Shown one piece after another: positions 14,736 through 22,485 of a DNA stretch of 26,231 bases. How positions within the stretch are numbered: the stretch's first letter is position 1; each line of letters starts with the position of its first letter. A model generated the notes under the pieces. That model was not told the DNA's origin, did not search any database, and saw nothing but the letters and a program-made list of their open reading frames with translations. The position numbers and the translations under genes are program-made. The stretch comes from JBOHTO01 sp050733695 (lineage in GTDB: Bacteria; Gemmatimonadota; Gemmatimonadetes; Gemmatimonadales; Gemmatimonadaceae): the NCBI GenBank assembly GCA_050733695.1, contig JBOHTO010000011.1, positions 1 to 26,231 on the forward strand, in the 5' to 3' direction.

Positions 14736-15875
14736 TCATATGCCGCCGAGTACTATGTCGAGCTGACGATCGATGCCGTCGATGATCGTGTCGGGCAACG
14801 GAAAGGCGGCGGCGAGCGCGGACCGCGCGCGCCCGGTCGGCACCTGCCTGCCCGCAGCTCGCAGGTAGTAGGCGGCGTAGCCATCTGCGAGCTCCGGGGC
14901 GATGCGCTCGACGAGCATCTCGCCGCCGCGGACGAGGGCGCTCGTCTGATATCCCTGATCGAGTCCCTGTCGTTTCTCCGCCGGCGTGGTCTGATCGTTG
15001 ACGACGATCCCTGTCACCGCGCCAATGCTCTCGTGCGCGAAGACGTATATCGCTTCGATGGCCCGGGTGGGATTTTCGGGGAAGCCGGTGGTCACGATGT
15101 TGAGGCGGCTGCCGACCGTGATGACGCTGCCCGTGATGGTTCGGCCTTCACCGTTCAACGGAAGGGAGAGGAGAAAGGTCCCTGTCTCCTGCCCGGTTTT
15201 GTCCAGAAAGCCATCGAACATGCTGTGATAGACGTTCTGCCAGAGCGAATCGACCGCCTGCCGCGCGCCCGCGCCTTCACGTTGTTCCTCGAGCCAGAAC
15301 TCATGGTAGAAGCTGTCACGTTCGTCCACCAGGGATCGCACGAAAAGGCCGAGCCACTCGCGATCCGCGGCATTCGGAAAATATCCTGCGAAGAAGGCGA
15401 TGATCTGTTGCGCCGTCCGGTCATTCGAGCGGCGCGGCTCGCCGTCGGCCTCGAGGAAGAGCTCGACCGCCTGCAGCAGGGAGTCCCATGAACCGAAGTA
15501 GAGAGCGATGAACTGGGCGCCCTCGATGCGCGGATTGATCGCGAATCGGCTGCGGAGAGGCTCCGCATTGGCATCGAGCATCGTCGCGACATTCGCGCTG
15601 TTCTTCAGTCGCGTGATCGTCTGGCGGTAATCGCGACTGAAAAAGGGAACCCGGGCGGTGTCGCGCTGGAGCATGGCGTAGCCGTGCAGCCAGAGGTCCA
15701 CGTGCTCCCGCGTCGCGACCGGCCACGGGTTCGCGGCCGTCGGCGTCACGATCTCGTCACCCGCTCCGCCCGCCTGATCCCCGGTACCAGCCGTCGTGCC
15801 TGCGCCGGTCGCGCAGGCGGACAAGGCCAGGAACGCCAGTGCGACGGCGGGCCGCACGATCGTCGCTCTCATCAT
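14736..15875 (-). CDS. predicted lipoprotein, function unknown
   Basis: This encodes 379 residues from ATG 15875, with GGAG eight bases upstream. An in-frame GTG at 15953 would spoil the signal peptide. The N-terminus is a lipoprotein signal with lipobox LSAC (Cys21), followed by a Gly/Thr-rich tether. The mature part is largely helical. Near residues 279-290 the sequence FAHESIGAVTGI looks like a metalloprotease HExxH helix whose second His is missing. A later segment reads GGEMLVERIAPELADGYAAYYL. This may be coincidence or a decayed peptidase fold. I do not recognise the family. It is probably anchored in the envelope. Confidence 0.78.
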   Translation of the reverse strand: MMRATIVRPAVALAFLALSACATGAGTTAGTGDQAGGAGDEIVTPTAANPWPVATREHVDLWLHGYAMLQRDTARVPFFSRDYRQTITRLKNSANVATMLDANAEPLRSRFAINPRIEGAQFIALYFGSWDSLLQAVELFLEADGEPRRSNDRTAQQIIAFFAGYFPNAADREWLGLFVRSLVDERDSFYHEFWLEEQREGAGARQAVDSLWQNVYHSMFDGFLDKTGQETGTFLLSLPLNGEGRTITGSVITVGSRLNIVTTGFPENPTRAIEAIYVFAHESIGAVTGIVVNDQTTPAEKRQGLDQGYQTSALVRGGEMLVERIAPELADGYAAYYLRAAGRQVPTGRARSALAAAFPLPDTIIDGIDRQLDIVLGGI

Positions 15876-15980
15876 CTCGGGTTCTCCGTGTACCGGTTTC
15901 AGGGCGTCCTCAATGCAGCGGGGTGGCAGCGCATGCTGCCTCGCACCGACCACGAATGTACGCGCCTCGCATGGGCCGTA

Positions 15981-17189
15981 TCAGCTCAGCGACTCGACGA
16001 CGAGCGCGATTCCCTGGCCGCCGCCGATGCATGCCGTGCCGAGTCCGTAGCGCTTTCCCTGCGCTCTCAGTGCGTGAAGCAGATGCGCTGTGATCCGGGC
16101 TCCCGAGGCGGCGAGCGGATGACTCATGGCGATCGCACCGCCGTGCACATTGAGCTTCTCGCGCGGGATCTCGAGGGCCCGCTCCACCGCGCACGTCTGC
16201 GGTGCGAAGGCTTCGTTCACCTCGATGAGGTCCATGTCATCCAGCGACAGCGCGGCACGTTCGAGCGCGATCCTGGACGACGGCACGGGACCGATGCCCA
16301 TTATCTTCGGGTCCACGCCGGCGACGCCCCACGACACGAGACGACCCAGCGGCGCGAGCTTCCTCTTCTTCGCGTACGTTGCGCTCGATATCACGAGCGC
16401 CCCCGCTCCGTCGCCGATACCCGATGCGTTGCCTGCGGTCACGACGCCATCGGCCCTGAAGTAGGGGCGAAGCTTTCCGAGTCCTTCCAGTGATGTATCG
16501 GGCCGCATGTGCTCGTCGCGCCTGAACTCCTCCGTGCTGCGGGTCTTCGGGTTCTTCACCTGAATGCCGATGACTTCCTCATCGTACACGCCGTTCGTCC
16601 ATGATTCGTGCGCGAGCTGCTGCGAGCGAAGCGCATATTCATCGACGCATCCGCGATCGATCCGGTATTCGGTTGCCAGGTTCTCAGCGGTTTCCGCCAT
16701 CGAGAGGCCGGCGACGGGATCGGTGAGCGATTCCCACAGAACATCCTCCAGCGGCGGCGTTTTCCCGAGCGGGATGCCCCAGCGCGCACCGCGTACGACG
16801 TGCGGCGCCTGCGACATCGACTCGCCGCCGCCCACGAGACAGAGCTCCGCGTCACCCAGCATGATCTCCTGCGCACCGTCGACGACGGCCTGAAATCCGG
16901 AGCCGCACAGGCGGTTCACCGTCAGTCCCGGTGTTTCGATGGGACAACCGGCACGGAGCGCGACATGGCGGGCGAAATAGAGCGCGTCAGGCGATGTCTG
17001 GATGACGTTGCCGAAGATGGAATGGTGCACGTCGGTCGGCGCAATACCAGCCCGTTCCATGGCCACGCGTGCCGCCTCGACCGCCAGGTCTATGGCGGTG
17101 AAATCCCTGAGCGTGCCTCCGAACGTGCCGAACGGCGTCCGCACGGCCGAGAGGAAGACGATGTCCGTGGTCGAGCCCTGGGTATGCAT
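15981..17189 (-). CDS. acetyl-CoA C-acyltransferase (thiolase)
   Basis: This encodes 402 residues from ATG 17189, preceded by AGGGG. The thiolase N-terminus is IVFLSAVRTPFGTFGGTL, the acyl-accepting cysteine is in NRLCGSGFQA (C95), GNASGIGDGAGALVI and VNEAFAPQ follow, and the second active-site region is HGGAIAMSHPLAASGAR with a late cysteine in GTACIGGGQG. The common GHP appears here as SHP, keeping the catalytic His. The enzyme cleaves 3-oxoacyl-CoA or condenses acetyl-CoA. Chain-length preference cannot be read from sequence. It probably works with the hydroxybutyryl-CoA dehydrogenase downstream. It is transcribed divergently from gdhA. Confidence 0.95.
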   Translation of the reverse strand: MHTQGSTTDIVFLSAVRTPFGTFGGTLRDFTAIDLAVEAARVAMERAGIAPTDVHHSIFGNVIQTSPDALYFARHVALRAGCPIETPGLTVNRLCGSGFQAVVDGAQEIMLGDAELCLVGGGESMSQAPHVVRGARWGIPLGKTPPLEDVLWESLTDPVAGLSMAETAENLATEYRIDRGCVDEYALRSQQLAHESWTNGVYDEEVIGIQVKNPKTRSTEEFRRDEHMRPDTSLEGLGKLRPYFRADGVVTAGNASGIGDGAGALVISSATYAKKRKLAPLGRLVSWGVAGVDPKIMGIGPVPSSRIALERAALSLDDMDLIEVNEAFAPQTCAVERALEIPREKLNVHGGAIAMSHPLAASGARITAHLLHALRAQGKRYGLGTACIGGGQGIALVVESLS

Positions 17190-17299
17190 TGTTGGGCCCC
17201 TGGTCGTTGATGAGAAAGCGGCGCCGGGCGATCGCGCGGCGGCCGCTCTCGAAAGATGGGTCCCTGGGCCGGCCTATTCAAGCGACGCCGTGGATGCAA

Positions 17300-17314
17300 T
17301 GTTGTGTGACAACA
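17300..17314. promoter_or_regulatory. operator-like inverted repeat before gdhA
   Basis: TGTTGT-GTG-ACAACA is a perfect 6-bp inverted repeat with a 3-base spacer. It lies 20 bases upstream of the gdhA ATG in the divergent gap with the thiolase gene. The position suits a repressor site acting on one or both genes. I found no convincing -10/-35 pair for either gene. Confidence 0.4.
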
Positions 17315-17334
17315 ACGATCTTCCGAGGGCGCCG

Positions 17335-18744
17335 ATGCACGCTCCCATGCCGTTCTTTCAGCAGGTCAACAGCTATTTCGACAAGGCCGCCGTGCACACC
17401 GACCACCCGGTCGGGTTGCTCGAGCAGATAAAGGTCTGCAACAGCGTCTTTCACACGACGTTCCCTCTCAAGCGGGACGACGGCTCCATCATCGCCGTGG
17501 ACGCATGGCGCGCCCAGCACAGCGTGCATCGGCTTCCGACCAAGGGAGGAATCCGCTTCACTCCACACGCGTCGGAGGACGAAGTGATGGCACTGGCGGC
17601 GCTCATGACATACAAGTGCGCGCTGGTCGACGTACCGTTCGGTGGCGCCAAGGGGGCCGTGCGCATCGATCGCTCGAAGTTCTCACTGGCCGAGATCGAG
17701 CGGGTGACGCGGCGCTACACCTTCGAGCTGCTGGCAAAGAACTTCATCGGGCCCGGCGTCGATGTGCCCGCGCCCGACTACGGCACAGGGCCACAGGAGA
17801 TGGCGTGGATTGCCGACACGTTCATGGCCATGGCGCCGTCACAGCTCGATTCAGCCGGGTGTGTGACGGGGAAGCCGGTCACGCAGGGCGGTGTTCGCGG
17901 CCGCGCGGAAGCTACCGGGCGGGGCGTGTACTTTGGCGTGCGCGAGGCGTGCAGCCGCACCGGCGACATGAAGCGTCTGGGGCTGGCGACGGGCATCGAT
18001 GGCAAGCGCATCGTCGTGCAGGGTCTCGGGAACGTCGGCTACCATGCGGCGAAGTTCCTGCGCGAGGGTGGCGCACGGCTGATCGCGCTCGCCGAACGCG
18101 AGGGAGCGATCGTCGATGCGAACGGGCTGGATGTCGACCGGGTTGTACGACACCGCGAGGAGCACGGAACGATTCTCGGCTTCCCCGGGGCGACGGACAT
18201 CACGGACACCCGGATCGCGCTCGAGCTCGAGTGCGACATTCTCGTTCCCGCCGCTCTCGAGAACCAGATAGGCGAAGCCAACGTCGATCGCGTACGTGCG
18301 AAGATCGTTGCGGAGGCAGCGAACGGGCCTGTCACCGCCGCAGCGAGCGAGAAGCTCCTCGCGCGCGGTGTGCTCATCATCCCCGATCTCTTCCTCAATG
18401 CGGGCGGTGTGACGGTTTCCTACTTCGAGTGGATCAAGAACCTCTCGCACGTCCGATTCGGGCGGATGGGCAAGCGGTTCGAGGAGGCTACGAACGCCAA
18501 GATCCTGCGTGCCGTCGAGGATCTCACGGGCCACACGATAGATCCCTCGATGCTCGCCCAGATCTCCGCGGGGGCCGGAGAGGAGGACCTTGTGAACTCG
18601 GGGCTGGAGGAGACGATGGCGTCGGCCTTTGCCGAGATCCACGAGATCGCATCCTCGAAGAAGGTCGATCTTCGCTCCGCCGCGTTCATCAATGCGATCA
18701 ACAAGGTCGCGCGCGCGTATTCCGAGCGGGGGATCTTCCCGTGA
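17335..18744 (+). CDS. gdhA: glutamate dehydrogenase (Glu/Leu/Phe/Val family)
   Basis: This encodes 469 residues from ATG 17335, preceded by GAGGG at a good distance. ATG 17299 and ATG 17347 are alternatives, and the frame continues upstream without a protein-like sequence. Substrate and catalytic lysines are visible: PTKGGIRF (K70), MTYKCALVDVPFGGAKG (K94 and catalytic K107). The NAD(P)-binding Rossmann loop is VVQGLGNVGYHAA. The dehydrogenase interconverts glutamate and 2-oxoglutarate plus ammonia. The end, RVARAYSERGIFP-like, is typical of a long bacterial subgroup. Cofactor preference is not clear. The gene faces the isopropylmalate-dehydrogenase-family gene across only 36 bases. Confidence 0.94.
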   Translation: MHAPMPFFQQVNSYFDKAAVHTDHPVGLLEQIKVCNSVFHTTFPLKRDDGSIIAVDAWRAQHSVHRLPTKGGIRFTPHASEDEVMALAALMTYKCALVDVPFGGAKGAVRIDRSKFSLAEIERVTRRYTFELLAKNFIGPGVDVPAPDYGTGPQEMAWIADTFMAMAPSQLDSAGCVTGKPVTQGGVRGRAEATGRGVYFGVREACSRTGDMKRLGLATGIDGKRIVVQGLGNVGYHAAKFLREGGARLIALAEREGAIVDANGLDVDRVVRHREEHGTILGFPGATDITDTRIALELECDILVPAALENQIGEANVDRVRAKIVAEAANGPVTAAASEKLLARGVLIIPDLFLNAGGVTVSYFEWIKNLSHVRFGRMGKRFEEATNAKILRAVEDLTGHTIDPSMLAQISAGAGEEDLVNSGLEETMASAFAEIHEIASSKKVDLRSAAFINAINKVARAYSERGIFP

Positions 18745-18754
18745 GTCCCGATCG

Positions 18755-18779
18755 CGGTCGGCGACCTTCGGCCCGACCG
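18755..18779. terminator. weak hairpin between convergent genes
   Basis: CGGTCGG (18755-18761) pairs with CCGACCG (18773-18779) in the 36-base gap between the convergent gdhA and dehydrogenase genes. There is no T-run on either side. It may help stop transcription from both directions, but a GC-rich chance match is possible. Confidence 0.3.
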
Positions 18780-18780
18780 A

Positions 18781-19836
18781 TCATGCCAGCACGCGTATGC
18801 GCTGCGCGACCCAGTCGCCGACCGCGCGGGTGCCATAAGAACCGCCAATGTCGGACGTGACGACGCCCTCGCCAATCGCATCGCGCACGGCGTTGTGGGT
18901 CGCACGGGCGGCCTCGTTCGCGCCGATGTGCTGCAGCATCATCGCGAGCGTGAGGATCGCTGCAAGGGGATTGGCCCGGTCCTGCTTCGCGAGCGCCGGC
19001 GCGCTCCCGTGTACCGGCTCGAACATGGCCACCTTGCCCGGATGCCGGTTGGCACTCGGGGCGATGCCGAGTCCGCCGACCAGCGCGGAAGCGAGGTCGG
19101 AGAGAATATCGCCGAAAAGATTCCCCGTGACGATCACCTGAAACTCCTCGGGAGAGCGGATGAGCTCCATGGCCAGCGCGTCCACGTAGCGCGCGTCGCG
19201 CCGTATGCCGGGGAACTCGCCCCCCACCTCATCGAAGACGCGGCGCCAGAGCATGTGTGCCGGAATCGCGTTCGACTTGTCGGCCATCGTCACGTGCGAC
19301 TTCCCGTTGTCGCGCGCCCACTCGAAAGCGTACCGGATGATGCGCTCCACACCTTTCCTCGTGTTCAACTCCTCGGCGATGGCGATCTCGTCCGGTGTAC
19401 CGCGCTTGAAGGTGCCACCGATCGAGACGTACAGCCCCTCCGTGTTCTCCCGGAAGATGGTGACGTCTATGTCCTGCACGCTCTTTCCCTTGAGCGGCGT
19501 GAGGTGATCGGCGAACAACTGTGCCGGGCGTTCGTTCACGTACAGGTCGAGCTGGAAGCGCATCCCAAGGAGGATGTCGCGCGCATGCTCGTTACCGGGA
19601 ACTCGCGGGTCACCCAGCGCGCCGACCAGAATCGCATCGAAGTCCGACTCCATGCGCCGCATCTCCGCGAGCGGCAGCGTGTCCCCGGTTGCGAGATAGT
19701 GGTCGGCTGAATACGGGAGCATCTCGACCTCCACTCCCGGGCGGAACGCTATCTCGACGGCGTCGAGCACCTTGAGCGCTTCGTCCACGACCTCCGGTCC
19801 GATTCCATCTCCCTTCACGACTGCCAGTCGGGGCAT
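18781..19836 (-). CDS. isopropylmalate/isocitrate dehydrogenase family enzyme
   Basis: This encodes 351 residues from ATG 19836, three bases after the cytochrome c stop. The beta-decarboxylating dehydrogenase family is evident from VVKGDGIGPEVV at the start, GALGDPRVPGNEHARDIL, LYVNERPAQLF, RENTEGLYVSIGG, the catalytic Lys/Asn region VTMADKSNA, and VTGNLFGDILSDLASALVGG with GLGIAPSAN. The final NAD-binding part has FEPVHGSAPA. Members include 3-isopropylmalate dehydrogenase (LeuB), isocitrate and tartrate/D-malate dehydrogenases. No leucine-synthesis gene is adjacent, so LeuB is not assured; tartrate- or malate-type activity remains possible. Confidence 0.9.
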   Translation of the reverse strand: MPRLAVVKGDGIGPEVVDEALKVLDAVEIAFRPGVEVEMLPYSADHYLATGDTLPLAEMRRMESDFDAILVGALGDPRVPGNEHARDILLGMRFQLDLYVNERPAQLFADHLTPLKGKSVQDIDVTIFRENTEGLYVSIGGTFKRGTPDEIAIAEELNTRKGVERIIRYAFEWARDNGKSHVTMADKSNAIPAHMLWRRVFDEVGGEFPGIRRDARYVDALAMELIRSPEEFQVIVTGNLFGDILSDLASALVGGLGIAPSANRHPGKVAMFEPVHGSAPALAKQDRANPLAAILTLAMMLQHIGANEAARATHNAVRDAIGEGVVTSDIGGSYGTRAVGDWVAQRIRVLA

Positions 19837-19839
19837 GCT

Positions 19840-20421
19840 TCAGTTGGTCGGTTGGGTTGTACGGCCGCCATCGAAGGCAGTATCGGCGACAACGGCCCCC
19901 GGATGCGAGAGCGCATACACGTAGGCGGCGACCTGGTATGCCTGAAGCGCCGTGAAGCGCGAGGCAAAGGCGGGCATGATCACCGGTGCGTTTGCAGGAA
20001 CCGCCCCTTCGAGAATCACGCGCCGGATCGATGTGATGCTGCCGCTGCCGTACTGCCACTCCTCGTCCCGCAGACTGGAGCCGAGGCTGGCCACTCCCGC
20101 GCCTCCGCCAGCATGACAGGTCATGCACCTGCCGATTCCGTGAAAGAGCGAATCCCCGGCCGCGCTGTCAGCCACCAGGATCACCGGCGGTCCGATGTCG
20201 AGCACGCTGTCCGCCAGTCCGGGTGGAAGATCCACAGCTTCGATGTGGAGGGAGTCGCCCGCGCTGTCGAGCATCTGCTCGCTGAGGACAACGGCGCTGT
20301 CAACAGCCTGGTCCGCCCGGTCGATGTCGCCGGCGCACGCAGCGAGTGCGACCAGCGCTGCCATCGCGGCCGCGGCCGCCGGAGCCGCCGCACTCACGCC
20401 TGCGCGACGCCGCGCCCGCAC
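19840..20421 (-). CDS. c-type cytochrome lipoprotein
   Basis: This encodes 193 residues from GTG 20421, chosen because it gives a basic signal-peptide start (RARRRAG) before an Ala-rich hydrophobic stretch and a lipobox-like LAAC (Cys29). GTG 20397, overlapping the upstream stop as GTGA, is an alternative that lacks the basic start. The mature protein begins with an acidic linker of about 50 residues and then has one heme site CMTCH (99-103). A likely distal Met lies in PVIMPAFASRF, followed by the last helix LQAYQVAAYVYALSH. It is a monoheme class I cytochrome c domain anchored in the membrane outside the cytoplasm. Its redox partners are not evident. Confidence 0.88.
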   Translation of the reverse strand: MRARRRAGVSAAAPAAAAAMAALVALAACAGDIDRADQAVDSAVVLSEQMLDSAGDSLHIEAVDLPPGLADSVLDIGPPVILVADSAAGDSLFHGIGRCMTCHAGGGAGVASLGSSLRDEEWQYGSGSITSIRRVILEGAVPANAPVIMPAFASRFTALQAYQVAAYVYALSHPGAVVADTAFDGGRTTQPTN

Positions 20422-21218
20422 GTCGTGCAGAACTTCCAGCCGACCTCGAGCTCCGTTCCGCACGCCGGGCAGTGCTGGACAGTGAGGTTCTGCCCGCAGT
20501 GCGGACAGAAGACCAGGCGACGTGCGTCGGGGAGTGAACCACCGCAGTAGCTGCAGCTCCCGCCGAGCGCGTTGGCGGTGACGTAACGCTGTGGGGTAGC
20601 CATGGCGCCGGGGTGCGTTTGGGAGGGTTCGGATGCCGACGGAAACGATGTGGGAGCCGCCGCCGGTGCTGGCGGGACGGTTGCCATCGACCGCGGAAGG
20701 GGAGATGGTGCAGCCGCCTTCCTGGGCGCTGCTCTCTGTGACCGTTTGGCGGTCTCCACGCGAGGCTGCGCCGGAGCAGACGACGGGGCCCGCCGGGCCG
20801 GCGCCGCTGACGCCGGCGGCCGTGGTGGTGGCGCGAAGGGAGATGCGGAGATGGGTTCGCGCGATCCATCTCCGGCGTTCCCCTCCAGGCGCTGCTCCGC
20901 GTCCTGCGCGATCGATACGGGGGAGTGCGCATAGGCGCGAAATGCGCTGGTGTCAGGATTGGGTGATTCCAGCTCCTGGCGCAGCACACGCTGCACCCCG
21001 TCCTCCGCCTTCAGATAACCGCGCGCGCCTGCGATGAGACCCAGCATCGCCATCTCGTAATCCTCGTTGGTCTCGATCTCGAGTTCGCGGCGATTGTGCC
21101 TGTAGGGGATGAGAGTCTGATACAGCTCGGACACCTCGAACGGCCGAGTGAGATACTCGGGATAGCTGTTGCGAATGTTGTACAACAGCCGCTGGAACAT
21201 GCGATCTAGATCGTCCAT
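20394..21218 (-). CDS. protein with helical N-terminus and two C-terminal zinc ribbons
   Basis: This encodes 274 residues from ATG 21218, with GGTGG six bases before it. An upstream in-frame ATG at 21224 is also possible. Residues 1-85 form a helical, Tyr-rich region (MFQRLLYNIRNSYPEYLTRP onward) that I do not recognise. Residues 110-215 are a Pro/Ala/Ser/Arg-rich low-complexity linker. The end has two treble-clef or ribbon units: CSYCGG...FCPHCGQ and CPACGT...FCTTCGRG, eight cysteines that should bind two zinc ions. It may bind nucleic acid or act as an adaptor, but no function is supported directly. It leads the unit with the cytochrome c and dehydrogenase genes, overlapping the former. Confidence 0.82.
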   Translation of the reverse strand: MDDLDRMFQRLLYNIRNSYPEYLTRPFEVSELYQTLIPYRHNRRELEIETNEDYEMAMLGLIAGARGYLKAEDGVQRVLRQELESPNPDTSAFRAYAHSPVSIAQDAEQRLEGNAGDGSREPISASPFAPPPRPPASAAPARRAPSSAPAQPRVETAKRSQRAAPRKAAAPSPLPRSMATVPPAPAAAPTSFPSASEPSQTHPGAMATPQRYVTANALGGSCSYCGGSLPDARRLVFCPHCGQNLTVQHCPACGTELEVGWKFCTTCGRGVAQA

Positions 21219-21351
21219 TGTCATCCACCGTTGAGGGCGCGGGCCGGCGGCGCGCGCCAACCTGAAATCACTTCGTCCGGTGGATCATCCGCAAGGGTCG
21301 TGCACCGCCCAACCGTCCCGCGGCCATCGCCCCGAACATCCGCGAGGACGC

Positions 21352-21379
21352 AAAAAAACCGGAGCATTCAGCTCCGGTT
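21352..21379 (-). terminator. intrinsic terminator of the rnhA-sORF unit
   Basis: On the minus strand AACCGGAGC (21379-21371) pairs perfectly with GCTCCGGTT (21365-21357) around a 5-base loop and is followed by a run of T down to 21352. This is a strong terminator lying 22 bases after the stop of the 59-aa gene. It separates that transcript from the zinc-ribbon gene downstream. Confidence 0.93.
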
Positions 21380-21400
21380 CCATTCACAGGACACGTGATC

Positions 21401-21580
21401 CTAGCGACCTGCCGATTCCATTCGTGCGTCGATGTCGTTTCGATACTTGTCGCGATTCGAGCCGCCGACCCTCTCGACGGTGCGCTCGATCACATTGTGC
21501 TCATGCGTCCTTGCATCGCTGAAGCCGTAGAAGTATCCGATCACGATGCCTGCTACCAGAACTAGCACGTATTTGAGCAT
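21401..21580 (-). CDS. 59-residue single-pass membrane protein
   Basis: ATG 21580 is preceded by AGAGG at a proper distance, and the frame ends at TAG 21401-21403. The product starts MLKYVLVLVAGIVIGYFYGF, a single hydrophobic segment with a short N-terminus. It continues with a hydrophilic, charged tail of about 38 residues (DARTHEHNVIERTVERV, then NRDKYRNDIDARME). It sits between rnhA and a strong terminator, which supports it being a real translated gene. I do not recognise the family. It may be a small envelope protein with the tail forming a helix. Confidence 0.75.
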   Translation of the reverse strand: MLKYVLVLVAGIVIGYFYGFSDARTHEHNVIERTVERVGGSNRDKYRNDIDARMESAGR

Positions 21581-21634
21581 GATGACCTCTTGGCCGCGAG
21601 CATGGGCATGACCGCCGGCCGATGCCGAGCGGAG

Positions 21635-22279
21635 TCATCCCATCAGACGCCCTGACGGTGTGCTCGGTAACTTGCGCGATGCACGAAATTCGGCCTCCAC
21701 CGGAAAGGGATCGGGCGCCACGGTCACCTGGCCCCGCGCCCGCTCTTCGATGAGCCATTCCGCGAATGCGGAGCGGACGAGACCGCCGGAGTTCGCCTGA
21801 TCATCGGCAGCGCGCGTGGCGAGGTGATCGGCATAGGAATTCTGCGGGTGACCGCCGTGCCCTCGTACCCAGCGCCACTCGCACTCGTGTGGCTCGCTGG
21901 CGTCGCACAGCTCCTGCCACAGTTGGAGGTTGGCCACTTCACCCGCCTTCTTCCGCCACCCGCGCGCTGCCCAGCCGTGTATCCACTCCTTCGCACCCTT
22001 CACGAGATACTCGGAGTCGCTCGTGAATCGGACGCGAAAGACGCTACCCTTCCTCGCGCGCAATGCGCGGAAGACCTCGATCGCCGATCGCAGCGCCATC
22101 CGGTTGTTCGTCGTTGCCGGCTCTGACAGCCAGAGATCGCGCCGCCGCATCGTGCCGGTCCGCTGATCCACGTATTCGATGAGTGCGGCACCGCCGCCCG
22201 GATTGTCGCCGGTGCGCCCGTTGCCTCTGCACGACTCGTCGGCGTAGACGGCGACGAGAGGAGGCTCGGCGGCCGTCAC
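21635..22279 (-). CDS. rnhA: RNase H type I family protein with altered active site
   Basis: This encodes 214 residues from GTG 22279, overlapping the preceding stop as GTGA. The RNase H fold is clear: VAVYADESCRGN (D14), ATTNNRMALRSAIEVF, FTSDSEYLVKGAKEWI (D88) and WRWVRGHGGHPQNSYADHLA (His plus D151). RNase HI removes RNA from RNA-DNA hybrids using four acidic residues. The second, Glu48 in Escherichia coli within RMEL, is Ala62 here (RMAL). The usual DGS at the first Asp is DES. The altered site could lower or change activity. A C-terminal extension of about 45 residues follows the domain. Family assignment is firm; enzymatic competence is open. Confidence 0.88.
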   Translation of the reverse strand: MTAAEPPLVAVYADESCRGNGRTGDNPGGGAALIEYVDQRTGTMRRRDLWLSEPATTNNRMALRSAIEVFRALRARKGSVFRVRFTSDSEYLVKGAKEWIHGWAARGWRKKAGEVANLQLWQELCDASEPHECEWRWVRGHGGHPQNSYADHLATRAADDQANSGGLVRSAFAEWLIEERARGQVTVAPDPFPVEAEFRASRKLPSTPSGRLMG

Positions 22280-22485
22280 CGCACCACCTCGATGGAGTCC
22301 AGCTCATCGATGTATAGCGTGATCGATTCACCCGTCGTGGGATGCACCGCTTCGAGCGCCTCGCGATTGCCACTCGTGCGAAGTGCACCCGGTATGATCG
22401 TGTACTCGGTACCGCGCCGGTAGACGGACATCCGCTGCCCCTCGGCGATTGCGCGTTCGAGCGCGTCATACTGTTCGTGCGTCAA
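22276..22485 (-). CDS. small conserved-looking hypothetical protein
   Basis: This encodes 69 residues from TTG 22485. That TTG overlaps the M20 peptidase stop as TTGA, and the gene's own stop overlaps the rnhA GTG, so three genes are linked by 4-base overlaps. The N-terminus is a helix (HEQYDALERAIAEGQRMSVY). The rest looks like beta strands (GTEYTIIPGALRTS and GESITLYIDELDSIEVVR). There is no recognisable domain. Without the tight coupling it would be a weak call; ATG 22431 is a shorter alternative start. Confidence 0.65.
   Translation of the reverse strand: MTHEQYDALERAIAEGQRMSVYRRGTEYTIIPGALRTSGNREALEAVHPTTGESITLYIDELDSIEVVR

Noticed and set aside
14732..14755. TATGAT as a promoter for the 13799-14716 gene
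   Set aside because: The -10 box is good, but the nearest -35-like sequence is weak and at a 15-base spacing; noted in the gene entry only.
13709..14785. Plus-strand open frame of 358 codons opposite hbd and the membrane-hairpin protein
   Set aside because: Spans two genes on the other strand and has Arg/His/Cys-rich composition without a domain.
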